This document shows positions 28,674-35,893 of a DNA stretch of 49,612 nucleotides, in pieces (position 1 is the stretch's first letter; every line of letters starts with the position of its first letter). The notes under the pieces are model-generated. The model searched no databases. It was not told the DNA's origin and saw only the letters and a list, made by a program, of their open reading frames with translations. A program made the position numbers and the translations under genes. This DNA comes from Oscillospiraceae bacterium (GTDB lineage Bacteria > Bacillota > Clostridia > Oscillospirales > Oscillospiraceae). Location: positions 1-49,612 of the forward strand of contig CACWLG010000045.1 in NCBI GenBank assembly GCA_902761635.1, in the 5' to 3' direction.

Positions 28674-29888
28674 ATGAAAAAACTGATCTTCGGCCTGGTG
28701 GCCGTGATGGTCCTGTTCGGGGCCGCGATTACCTTCAACCACACCGGCAATACCCTGACGGCGCCTGCCGTCGCTGCATCGCCCGAAGCTGCGGCCGTCA
28801 CGCCGGACGCCACCCCCGCACCCGCTGCAACGCCTGAGGTTCACAGCCTGGACTATGAGGCGATCCGTGCCCTCTACCCCGCCGATACCGCCGCCATCAC
28901 CCTCGAGGATGAGGTGATGGACTGGGACCTCTATGCCGACTGGCTGCGCACCAACGGCCTGCAGTATGAAGAGTACTTCCGGCAGATGGCCGCCTATTAC
29001 GGCGTGGCCGCGGACTGGACCGGCTCCATCGGGGACGGCACCGGCGCCAACTATGCCAAGGGCCTGCTGAACGAGACCAACGATACTCTGTCAAGCTTTA
29101 TGGCAATCAAGGCCCTTGCAAAGGAAAAGGGCATCAGCCTGGATGAAGAGGCACTCAAGAACCTCGAGCCCGAGGCCATGGCCCACCAGATCCTAGGCGA
29201 GAACGCCACGGTCGAGCAGCTTGCCCAGGAGCTGGAGAACACCAGCCACCTGAGCGTCAGGGCTTTCCAGTTCTACAGCGAGGCCCTGGATCTCTACACT
29301 CTGCTGGCCCAGGAACTCTACGGCGCCCAGGGCGAGAAGCTGCCGGAGGCGGACGTCGTCAAGGCTCTGGAGGATCAGGGCTATATCTCCGCTCACCACA
29401 TCCTCTTCATGACTATTGACCCCATGACCGGCAAAAACCTGGAGCAGGACGAGATTGCGGCCAAGCTGCAGCAGGCAAACGACCTTGTCAAGGAGCTGCG
29501 CGCCATCGAGGATCATGACGAGCTGCTCAAGCGCTTCAAAGAACTCAAGGAGCAGTACTGTGAGGATACAGGCAAGCAGGCCTATCCCGACGGCTACACC
29601 TTCACGCCCGGCACCATGGTCCCCGTCTTTGAGGAAACCGTCAACGCCCTGAAGGATTACGAGGTTTCCGACACCGTGCAGTCCGATTACGGCTTCCACA
29701 TCATCATGCGCCTGCCGCTGGGCGGGGACAGCCTCCTCTTCAGCCCGCAGGGTACGCCCCAGACTGCCCGCGTCACCGTCGCGCAGGAGAAGATCACCCA
29801 CGATCTGGACGAGTACTTTGCCGCCCATCCCCCCGTGTATGCCGATGGTCTGGAGGATCTGGACCTCACGCAGTATATTGTGAAGTAA
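28674..29888 (+). CDS. Exported peptidyl-prolyl cis-trans isomerase, parvulin family
   Basis: This 404-residue extracytoplasmic foldase has an N-terminal hydrophobic segment (about 2-22) and an Ala/Pro/Thr-rich linker. There is no lipobox Cys, so it may be anchored by the uncleaved segment or released. A SurA/PrsA-like helical domain (about 80-235) precedes a parvulin domain with GYISAHHILFMTIDP near 240 and SDYGFHIIMRLP near 340. These are the family's active-site His-containing strands. It probably assists folding of secreted proteins. AAGGAGAG precedes the ATG. The gene ends at a strong bidirectional hairpin facing tatC. Confidence 0.88.
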   Translation: MKKLIFGLVAVMVLFGAAITFNHTGNTLTAPAVAASPEAAAVTPDATPAPAATPEVHSLDYEAIRALYPADTAAITLEDEVMDWDLYADWLRTNGLQYEEYFRQMAAYYGVAADWTGSIGDGTGANYAKGLLNETNDTLSSFMAIKALAKEKGISLDEEALKNLEPEAMAHQILGENATVEQLAQELENTSHLSVRAFQFYSEALDLYTLLAQELYGAQGEKLPEADVVKALEDQGYISAHHILFMTIDPMTGKNLEQDEIAAKLQQANDLVKELRAIEDHDELLKRFKELKEQYCEDTGKQAYPDGYTFTPGTMVPVFEETVNALKDYEVSDTVQSDYGFHIIMRLPLGGDSLLFSPQGTPQTARVTVAQEKITHDLDEYFAAHPPVYADGLEDLDLTQYIVK

Positions 29889-29894
29889 AGAAAG

Positions 29895-29920
29895 TGAGCC
29901 GCCCCGAACGGGGCGGCTCA
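29895..29920. terminator. Bidirectional terminator between foldase gene and tatC
   Basis: A 12-bp stem TGAGCCGCCCCG / CGGGGCGGCTCA with a 2-nt AA gap sits between two convergent genes. A TGCTTTTC tail follows on the plus strand. Confidence 0.88.
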
Positions 29921-29930
29921 TGCTTTTCAA

Positions 29931-30692
29931 TTACGCGGCTTCGGCCGCGGTCTTTTTTGATTTGCCGACCAGGCGGCTCAGCACAATGCTCAGCTCATAC
30001 AGCGCCAGCATCGGCACGGCGACCATGATCTGCGAGACAATGTCCGGCGGGGTGATGATGGCGGCCAGCACAAAGATGATGACGACCATAACCTTGCGGC
30101 CTCTGGCCAGCCATTCCGCCTTTACGATGCCGAGCCCCGTCAGCAGTACGGTGACTACCGGCAGCTCAAACACCAGGCCGAAGATCACAAACACCGTCAG
30201 CAAAAAGCTGATATAGGACTGGATGCTGATGGAGGCGGACACGTCCACCTCCCCGGTAAACTGGATCAAAAAGCGCAGCATGAAGGGCAGGCTGATAAAA
30301 TAGGCAAAGGCCACACCCAGCAGGAAGCACAGCGCCCCCGCAATAAGCGCCCCGGAAATATATGTGCGCTCCTTGCCGCTCAGCCCAGGGCTGCAGAAGG
30401 CGTAGACCTGGTAGGCCAGCACAGGAAAGCACACCACAACCGCGCCCACCAGCGCCACGTTCATATACACGAGGAACAGCTCCTGCGGCGCGATGTAGAC
30501 ATAGACGTAGTCAAAGCGCTTGCCCATGTCGGTGAGCAGGGTCACGATGCGCGGCGCAAAGCTCAGGCACAGGGCGAAGACCGCCAGCAGCAGCAGCACG
30601 CACACGAGGATGCGGTTTCTGAGCTCCCGCAGGTGGCCGGACAGACTCATGCTCCCATCGGGATTGGGCGCCTCTTTAGCTTTGTTTTTCAT
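29931..30692 (-). CDS. tatC: Twin-arginine translocase subunit TatC
   Basis: This 253-residue six-helix membrane protein recognises twin-arginine signal peptides. Visible landmarks are SLSGHLRELRNRI at the N-terminus (signal-peptide binding), FCSPGLSGKERTYI in the first periplasmic cap and cytoplasmic loop, FLLTVFVIFGLVFELPVVTVLL, and the AIITPPDIVSQIMVAVPMLALYE end. I use the ATG at 30692, since upstream residues in this frame are a low-complexity Arg-rich run from the tatA tail. It overlaps tatA by 17 nt. A Tat substrate, the flavoprotein, is encoded 5 kb away. Confidence 0.95.
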   Translation of the reverse strand: MKNKAKEAPNPDGSMSLSGHLRELRNRILVCVLLLLAVFALCLSFAPRIVTLLTDMGKRFDYVYVYIAPQELFLVYMNVALVGAVVVCFPVLAYQVYAFCSPGLSGKERTYISGALIAGALCFLLGVAFAYFISLPFMLRFLIQFTGEVDVSASISIQSYISFLLTVFVIFGLVFELPVVTVLLTGLGIVKAEWLARGRKVMVVIIFVLAAIITPPDIVSQIMVAVPMLALYELSIVLSRLVGKSKKTAAEAA

Positions 30693-30909
30693 CGCCGGCC
30701 TCGGCCTTCTTTCCGGTCTCGGCCGTCTGGCTCTTTCCGGCCTTCGGCGCCTGCGGCGCATCGCCGGCTTCAGCTGCCTCATCCATGCCGTCCTTGAAGC
30801 TCTTTACGCTCTTGCCGAACATTTTGGTGAGCTTGGGGATCTGGGTGGGCCCAAAAATAATGATGACAACAATCAGGATGATGATAAGCTCCTGCGTCCC
30901 GATTCTCAT
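30676..30909 (-). CDS. tatA: Tat translocase pore subunit TatA
   Basis: This 77-residue protein has a short membrane helix at 8-20 (LIIILIVVIIIFGPTQIPKL), with the FGPTQIPKL hinge typical of TatA, then the amphipathic helix TKMFGKSVKSFKDGMDE. The tail is charged and Ala/Lys rich. TAAAGGAGGAG precedes the start. The start overlaps the tatB-like stop by 4 nt. It forms the translocation pore with TatC. Confidence 0.94.
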   Translation of the reverse strand: MRIGTQELIIILIVVIIIFGPTQIPKLTKMFGKSVKSFKDGMDEAAEAGDAPQAPKAGKSQTAETGKKAEAGDEKQS

Positions 30910-31337
30910 GCGGATTCTCCTCCTTTATCTTCTGTTGCCTCCGCGTTCACTGCGGGGGCGGTCATATCTGCGTTTTGCGCTTCGGGAGCGGCGGCTTCCT
31001 CTGCCGGGGCCTCCGGCGTCTTCTCCGTTTCGGCCTGCTTCTCCAGCGGCCTGGCTTTGCCGATGTTCCTGAGGTCCTTTTCCACCGCGTTCAGATCACC
31101 CTTGAGACCCTTGGAGATATCGTCCAGCGGCTCCATCGCCTCGCGCAGAGGCTTCTGCGCCTCCTCCAACGGGTCGATGACGCTCTCCCGGATCTCCTTG
31201 GTTACATCCGAAGAGGCCTTGCGAAATACCCGCAGGGCGGAACCGAATTTGCGCGCATACTGCGGCAGCTTGTCCGGGCCGATCACCAGCAGGGCCACAA
31301 TGAATATGACCACCAGCTCCATGGCGCCGATCTTCAT
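30906..31337 (-). CDS. tatB: TatB-like Sec-independent translocase component
   Basis: This 143-residue protein has the Tat N-terminal helix MELVVIFIVALLVIGPDKLP, the amphipathic segment ARKFGSALRVFRKASSDVTKEI, and a long acidic, Ala/Glu-rich tail. The length, and DKLP instead of TQIP, make it closer to TatB than TatA. Firmicutes often have only TatA, so a separate TatB-like subunit beside tatA and tatC is informative but not rare. AAAGGAGGG precedes the ATG. It is first of three overlapping genes transcribed leftward. Confidence 0.85.
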   Translation of the reverse strand: MKIGAMELVVIFIVALLVIGPDKLPQYARKFGSALRVFRKASSDVTKEIRESVIDPLEEAQKPLREAMEPLDDISKGLKGDLNAVEKDLRNIGKARPLEKQAETEKTPEAPAEEAAAPEAQNADMTAPAVNAEATEDKGGESA

Positions 31338-31710
31338 GCAGGACCCTCCTTTCCGACAGAAGGGACAAGGCCCTTCCGGTCATATCAACGAGATGATAAT
31401 AGCACAAAAGCATAATACCATGTTTGCGCCGCACCTGTCAATAATGACTCTGTGATGGCGAAACGCCTTTTGGTGTTCCGCCGAGCCGCTTTGCGGCGCA
31501 GCGCAGCAGGAAGGCTGCGGCACTGTATATTCATTATAATGCTCGTCCGGCAAAGCGCCGGACAAGCCTGCCGGGGCGCATCTTCGGACAAGTCCGTACA
31601 GCCTGTGGGGCAATCGAAAAATCCAGGAAAATAATCAAATCTGCTCTTGCATCCCGGCATTATTTGTAGTACGATGCAAGAGCATACAGGAACCATCGGA
31701 GGATAAGGAA
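31338..31710. other. 373-bp gap between tatB and acpP
   Basis: This divergent gap carries the acpP promoter and its inverted repeat (31642-31684) at the right, and several GC-rich hairpins in the middle: CCGCTTTGCGG, GTCCGGC-AAAGC-GCCGGAC near 31546-31565 and CGGACAAGTCCG near 31583. TATAAT occurs at 31535-31540 without a good -35 box on either strand. I see no gene. Confidence 0.6.
31642..31684 (+). promoter_or_regulatory. acpP promoter inside a 12-bp inverted repeat
   Basis: TTGCAT (31647-31652), a 17-nt spacer and TACGAT (31670-31675) form the promoter. A perfect inverted repeat TGCTCTTGCATC (31642-31653) / GATGCAAGAGCA (31673-31684), with 19 nt between arms, covers the -35 box and runs past the -10 box. 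This placement suits a repressor operator. Confidence 0.75.
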
Positions 31711-31938
31711 ATGATTTTTGAACAAGTAAGAGACGCCCTTGCACAGCAGTTTGAAGTTGAGCCCGATTCCATCACCATGGATACCAACCTCATTGATGAT
31801 CTCGGCGCCGACTCCCTGGATGTGGTCGAGCTGATCATGTCCCTTGAGGACAGCTTCGGGATCTCCATCAGCGATGAGGATGCAGCCCAGCTCTATACTG
31901 TGGGCAAGATCGTCGATTATCTGGAGAAGCTCCAGTAA
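31711..31938 (+). CDS. acpP: Acyl carrier protein
   Basis: This 75-residue protein carries growing acyl chains on 4'-phosphopantetheine. The attachment site is Ser35 in [16 protein letters not shown]. The rest is the usual acidic four-helix bundle (DQVREAL-type helix I through [11 protein letters not shown]). It is the only fatty-acid gene in the window, unlike clusters with fabD/fabG. It has its own promoter within an inverted repeat and its own terminator, and GGAGGATAAGG precedes the ATG. Confidence 0.97.
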   Translation: MIFEQVRDALAQQFEVEPDSITMDTNLIDDLGADSLDVVELIMSLEDSFGISISDEDAAQLYTVGKIVDYLEKLQ

Positions 31939-31950
31939 AAAGCAGAACAA

Positions 31951-31981
31951 AAAACACGCCGCTTCGTGCGGCGTGTTTTTT
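31951..31981. terminator. acpP terminator, shared with ccsA
   Basis: The 12-bp stem AAAACACGCCGC / GCGGCGTGTTTT has a TTCGT loop and a T run on the plus side (A run on the left), so it can act for both convergent genes. Confidence 0.93.
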
Positions 31982-32009
31982 GCGCTCTGGCAAACGCATA
32001 AAACAGGCG

Positions 32010-32804
32010 TCAGCCGTAGGTGTGCAGCCCATGCATGAAGGTGTTGACCCCGGCGAAGGTGAAGAAGACCACCGGCACCGCGATCACGAGATACCAGGCC
32101 AGGAAAGTCCGCCCGTCCTTGCCGCGGTTTCTCAGGTGCAGGTGCAGGTACACCGCGTAGATGATCCAGGTGATCAGTGCCCAGACCTCCTTGGGGTCCC
32201 AGGTCCAGAAAGCGGACCAGGCCTGCTCGGCCCAGATGGCGCCGGAGAGGAGCACCACCGTCAGAAACAGAAAACCGAAGGCCACCATGCGGTAGCTGAG
32301 ATAGTCCATCTGCCGCAGGGCCTTGCTGTCCGCGTTCCCCTTTTTGACCGTCAGCAGATAGCGCAGGGCAATGCTGCCGGCGATAACGAAGGCGGCGTAG
32401 CTTAAAACCGCTGAGCCGATGTGCACGCCGAACCAGGCGCTGCGCAGCGCCGGCATCAGATCCTTGATCTCCATGGGCTGCAGGGCGGCATAGGTCATCA
32501 CCAGCAGCGTCGCCGGCATGGCCACGGCCGAGAGCCAGTCGGCCTTGAGCTTTCCGCGCATCACGATCAGCATCAGCGCCACGCCCCAGGCAAAGGCGTT
32601 GGCAAATTCAAACTGGTTGGAAAGCGGCAGGCGCTTTGCGACGATGCCGCGCCAGACGATGAAGGCCGAATGCAGGGCGAAGGCCGCGACAAAAACGTAC
32701 CACGCCGCCCTCAAAAGCTTCTCTTTTTTGAAGGCTGTCCCCGTAAACTCCAGAATGACCGCCAGCGCATATACCGCAAAGGCCGCGAAAAACAATGCTC
32801 TCAT
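32010..32804 (-). CDS. ccsA: System II cytochrome c biogenesis protein CcsA/ResC
   Basis: This 264-residue polytopic membrane protein, with about eight hydrophobic segments, exports heme and presents it for attachment to CxxCH/K motifs. The Trp-rich heme-binding WWD domain is WAEQAWSAFWTWDPKEVW (191-208). Conserved His residues are in GVHIGSAVLSYA (about 128) and FMHGLH at the C-terminus. It works with ResB (Ccs1), encoded directly upstream. GAGGAGATCAGG precedes the start. The neighbouring five-heme NrfA is the obvious client. Confidence 0.95.
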   Translation of the reverse strand: MRALFFAAFAVYALAVILEFTGTAFKKEKLLRAAWYVFVAAFALHSAFIVWRGIVAKRLPLSNQFEFANAFAWGVALMLIVMRGKLKADWLSAVAMPATLLVMTYAALQPMEIKDLMPALRSAWFGVHIGSAVLSYAAFVIAGSIALRYLLTVKKGNADSKALRQMDYLSYRMVAFGFLFLTVVLLSGAIWAEQAWSAFWTWDPKEVWALITWIIYAVYLHLHLRNRGKDGRTFLAWYLVIAVPVVFFTFAGVNTFMHGLHTYG

Positions 32805-32853
32805 CCTGATCTCCTCTCTCTTTCAATCCGTCCGCCGAGCGGACACAATGACT

Positions 32854-34101
32854 TCAAACTTCACATGAGACTTCGTACTCCCTCAGCTCCTCGCCAAGCT
32901 CGATGCGCATACGCTCGGGCTTGGGGCCGAGGACCGCGTAGCCCACTTCATCGGTCTTGACCAGCACCGGCTCATGGAAGAAGGTAATGAAGAGGCCCGC
33001 GATCATCAGCGTGAAGGAGGCCACCAGCAGCCCGTTCAGTAGACGGGAGACATGCTTGACGCGGATGCCGGGGTACTCCACCGGGTCGTTGAAGCGAAAG
33101 CGCAGGCCCATGACCGTGAGTTCATCCCCCGGCTCCGCCAGCACGGGGGTGAAGACACCGTCGGAGAAGGTCTCCACCTGATAGATGGGATGGGGATAAC
33201 GCCCCTCGGTGATGGTAATGAGCGTGACCTCCCCGTCGGGGCTGCGGATAAAATCGGGGTAGAGGGTGTCATAGAGGATGCCGCTCGCCCCGTCGGCGGA
33301 GAGATAGGATTGACCGGTCAGGAGAAAACCGTCGCTGCCGCCGGTCTCCAGGTCGGTGACCGTGACGGAGCCCGCCGTGCCGAAGGTCTGCTGAAAGAGC
33401 TTCCAGGGGCCGAAGGAGAAGGGGTGGTTTACCTTGAGCTCGGCCACCTCGCTGCGCTGCCCGCTGGGAAGCGTGATCTGCACATGGCTCGTGTAGTCGA
33501 GGCGGCCCGTGTCGTCGGCAATGCGAAAGTCATGCACGCGGATCTCGGTCCCGTCCTCCATGAAAACGGACTGCCCAGGCATGCACTCCCGGTCCACGAC
33601 CTTCGGGGTGTAGAGGGCCAGTGCGCCGAAGATCACCGTCAGCAGGATGGACAGGTGCGTGAGAAAGCTGCCGTAGCGCCCGAAGCTGTTTTTGTGCCAT
33701 ACGGCTGCGCCTTCGTGCTCCTCGCGCCTGCAGTGAAGCTGCGTGAGATAATCCCGCAGCTTCTCCGCGCCTGCGGGGGTAAGCCGCACCGTATCGGGCG
33801 TCTTGGCGGCGCGCGCCGTCTCGCCCTTTGCCGCCCAGACAACGCTTCGGATGCGGACCAGGGAGCAGAGACTCAGGTTCAGGCACAGCAGCACCAGCAG
33901 CAGGATAAAGTACCGGCTCTCAAAAACGCGGTTTAAGCCCAGCAGCAGGATAATGCCGTGGAAGGAGCGGTAGGTCTGCGCGTACCAGGCGATCTCCCGG
34001 CCCTGGGGGATCACCGTCCCCGCCACGGAGCACAGGCCGATCAGCCCGAGCAGCAGCAGGCCGAAGCGCATGGAGCGCAGGAAATTCAATACTTTTTTCA
34101 T
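32854..34101 (-). CDS. resB: ResB/Ccs1-family cytochrome c biogenesis protein
   Basis: This 415-residue membrane protein pairs with CcsA for heme ligation. Three N-terminal hydrophobic segments (about 9-28, 45-80 and 148-165) and a C-terminal one (about 368-388) frame a large extracytoplasmic domain with HPFSFGPWKLFQQTFG, a conserved ResB feature. NFLRSMRFGLLLLGLIGLCS at the N-terminus matches the family opening. It is 49 nt upstream of ccsA, in the same orientation. A strong hairpin sits between it and nrfA. AAGGGG precedes the ATG. Confidence 0.93.
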   Translation of the reverse strand: MKKVLNFLRSMRFGLLLLGLIGLCSVAGTVIPQGREIAWYAQTYRSFHGIILLLGLNRVFESRYFILLLVLLCLNLSLCSLVRIRSVVWAAKGETARAAKTPDTVRLTPAGAEKLRDYLTQLHCRREEHEGAAVWHKNSFGRYGSFLTHLSILLTVIFGALALYTPKVVDRECMPGQSVFMEDGTEIRVHDFRIADDTGRLDYTSHVQITLPSGQRSEVAELKVNHPFSFGPWKLFQQTFGTAGSVTVTDLETGGSDGFLLTGQSYLSADGASGILYDTLYPDFIRSPDGEVTLITITEGRYPHPIYQVETFSDGVFTPVLAEPGDELTVMGLRFRFNDPVEYPGIRVKHVSRLLNGLLVASFTLMIAGLFITFFHEPVLVKTDEVGYAVLGPKPERMRIELGEELREYEVSCEV

Positions 34102-34120
34102 AGGCAGGACCCCTTATAGA

Positions 34121-34150
34121 AAACGGCCCGCCCCTTCGGGCGGGCCGTTT
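34121..34150 (-). terminator. Hairpin between nrfA and resB
   Basis: The 13-bp GC-rich stem AAACGGCCCGCCC / GGGCGGGCCGTTT has a 4-nt loop. On the minus strand TTTTCTATA follows, giving a partial terminator that could set the nrfA to ccs expression ratio. Confidence 0.8.
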
Positions 34151-34166
34151 GTTCTGGCATATGGGT

Positions 34167-35732
34167 TTAGCGGGTCAGGGCGAACATCATCTGCGTAGCC
34201 TCGGCGCAGAGCTCGTCCGCCTTGTCGAGGCACTGGTTGGTCAGGCTCGGGTTATGCACGCCCTCGGCGTTCTCAACGAACACGAAGTCCCAGTAGAACT
34301 GCGCGTCACGCGCGAGGGAACGGATGGGATCAAGCTGCTCGTCGGTGTACTTCCCGCTCGCCACGGCCTGGGCCAGAAGCTCGGTCAGGTACTCGAGGCG
34401 GTAGCCCACGGTATAGGTGCGCGTCTCGATCTTCTGCTGCGCGGCCCGGACCTCGCTCACGAGGTCAAAGTGGCAGGCAGAGCAGGTGTTCTGAATCAGC
34501 TCGGGGTTATCCAGGGGGCTGATGAGGTTGTGGCTGTGGTAGGCGGTGCCGTCGGCGTTCACCTCGTTCGGCATATGGCAGTCGGCGCAGGTGAAGTCGT
34601 TGGCGTGGGGGCTGCCGGCGCCCAGGAAGGTCTCAAACTCGGGGTGCTGCACCTTGATCTGCTTGACGCCGGTGCGGGGGTTGGTCCAGTCGGCAAAGGG
34701 CGCGCCGTCGTTGAAGTAGGCCAGCATCGTCTCGGGGGCCATGGACGCAAGGCTGTTGTGGGCGATGGTGGTCGCCTTGGTGTCGGGGGCAAAGTAATAC
34801 TCATTGTGGCACTGACCGCAGGCGAGGTTCGCCGGTGCGATCTTGTCAAAGTCGTCGCCCACCGCGTCGATCCAGTAGGTGTGGGTGATGGTGATGTCGC
34901 CGGGGGTGTTGGCATGGCAGGAGTAGCAGCTGATGCCCTCGGTGATCTGGGCCTGCACCTCGGTCCAGTCCTTCTGGTAGGCGCTGACGCCCTCCTCATT
35001 GACCATATTGGTGAAATCGGGGGTCTTGCAGGTCCAGCAGTTGGCCAGGGGGTGCGGACGGCCGGTGGCCTCGATATCCTGCACGTCGTAGTAGTGGCCG
35101 CGGGCCGCCTTGTAGTCCTTGGCGAAGCCGTAGCCCTCATACAGGCCGCGCAGCATCGGGTAGAGCTCGAGATAATCCTCGGCCTCACTGCTCTCCTTGG
35201 TCATGCACCAGCTGTTGTACTGGTCGGGGTACTGGTCCTTCCAGTCCACCGCGTGCAGAACGGTAACGCCGGACATGGTCTGCACCTTGTGGGCCGCAGG
35301 CCTGGCCTCGACCTTGGGGGCCTCCATGCCGAAGGCGGCGCTGTCGATGCCGCCGCTCTGCAGGGCCAGGGCGACTGCCTGCCGGATAGCGTCGGAGGTG
35401 ACGGTGGCGCCGGAGACGGCGTCGAGCGCGAGGGTCTGCTTTTCCACGATCTGACCGGGGATCTGGTCGACGGCCATGGTGCCGATGCCCTCGGTCTCGC
35501 TGTGCTCGGTCACGGTGACTTCATAGATCTTCTTATCGTCGGCCTTGACCTGAACGGTCACGTCGCCGACCTTGCCGGGGGCGCTGGCGGTCAGGGTCTG
35601 GGCATTCGCGCTTGCCGCGCGGGCGATAACGCCGGAGCTGACATTGATCACCAGCAGCAGTGCCAGGAACAGTCCGCAGCCCGCGCCGATCATGTTCAGG
35701 CGCTTTTCGCGTTTCGCTTTGTCTTCTCTCAT
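34167..35732 (-). CDS. nrfA: Pentaheme cytochrome c nitrite reductase NrfA with fused N-terminal FMN-binding domain
   Basis: This 521-residue exported enzyme should reduce nitrite to ammonium. Residues 14-38 form a signal anchor. About 46-130 is an FMN_bind-like domain ending DAVSGATVTSDAI, the flavinylation motif with Thr110 as acceptor. The NrfA part then follows: CWTCK (232-236, active-site heme with Lys ligand), CYSCH (269), CGQCH (305), CADCH (382) and CSACH (417). Catalytic residues are present as Arg211 (RGH), Tyr312 (NEYYF) and His363 (QHPEFE); K360/Q362 fit the Ca site. The NrfA body is complete. Fusion to FMN_bind is unusual, and no nrfH is adjacent. GGAGA precedes the start. Confidence 0.93.
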   Translation of the reverse strand: MREDKAKREKRLNMIGAGCGLFLALLLVINVSSGVIARAASANAQTLTASAPGKVGDVTVQVKADDKKIYEVTVTEHSETEGIGTMAVDQIPGQIVEKQTLALDAVSGATVTSDAIRQAVALALQSGGIDSAAFGMEAPKVEARPAAHKVQTMSGVTVLHAVDWKDQYPDQYNSWCMTKESSEAEDYLELYPMLRGLYEGYGFAKDYKAARGHYYDVQDIEATGRPHPLANCWTCKTPDFTNMVNEEGVSAYQKDWTEVQAQITEGISCYSCHANTPGDITITHTYWIDAVGDDFDKIAPANLACGQCHNEYYFAPDTKATTIAHNSLASMAPETMLAYFNDGAPFADWTNPRTGVKQIKVQHPEFETFLGAGSPHANDFTCADCHMPNEVNADGTAYHSHNLISPLDNPELIQNTCSACHFDLVSEVRAAQQKIETRTYTVGYRLEYLTELLAQAVASGKYTDEQLDPIRSLARDAQFYWDFVFVENAEGVHNPSLTNQCLDKADELCAEATQMMFALTR

Positions 35733-35794
35733 GATGTTCTCCTGTCTTCAAGCATAATCATTCTGCTTATAAACGGACACACAGATACATCTAT

Positions 35795-35823
35795 ATAATA
35801 TTATATTATGTTGACTTTTGCAA
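35795..35823 (-). promoter_or_regulatory. nrfA promoter
   Basis: Minus strand TTGCAA (35818-35823), a 17-nt spacer and TATTAT (35795-35800), in an AT-rich gap. A perfect 12-bp palindrome TATAATATTATA (35794-35805) overlaps the -10 box. I see no clear FNR-type TTGAT-N4-ATCAA box. Confidence 0.65.
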
Positions 35824-35837
35824 GAACAAATTTTCAT

Positions 35838-35870
35838 CAAAAAAGCACCCGGTGCGTGTGCACCGGGTGC
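35838..35870 (-). terminator. Terminator of the FMN/FAD flavoprotein gene
   Basis: Minus-strand stem GCACCCGGTGC / GCACCGGGTGC with a 4-nt loop is followed by TTTTTTGATG. It separates the flavoprotein transcript from nrfA, so the two are not in one simple operon. Confidence 0.93.
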
Positions 35871-35893
35871 GGGGCTTGTGATACGGAGTGTGC

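Noticed and set aside
34149-35798. Plus-strand open frame opposite nrfA
   Set aside because: The minus strand has all five heme motifs in register; the plus product is Gly/Val/Leu-rich without family features.
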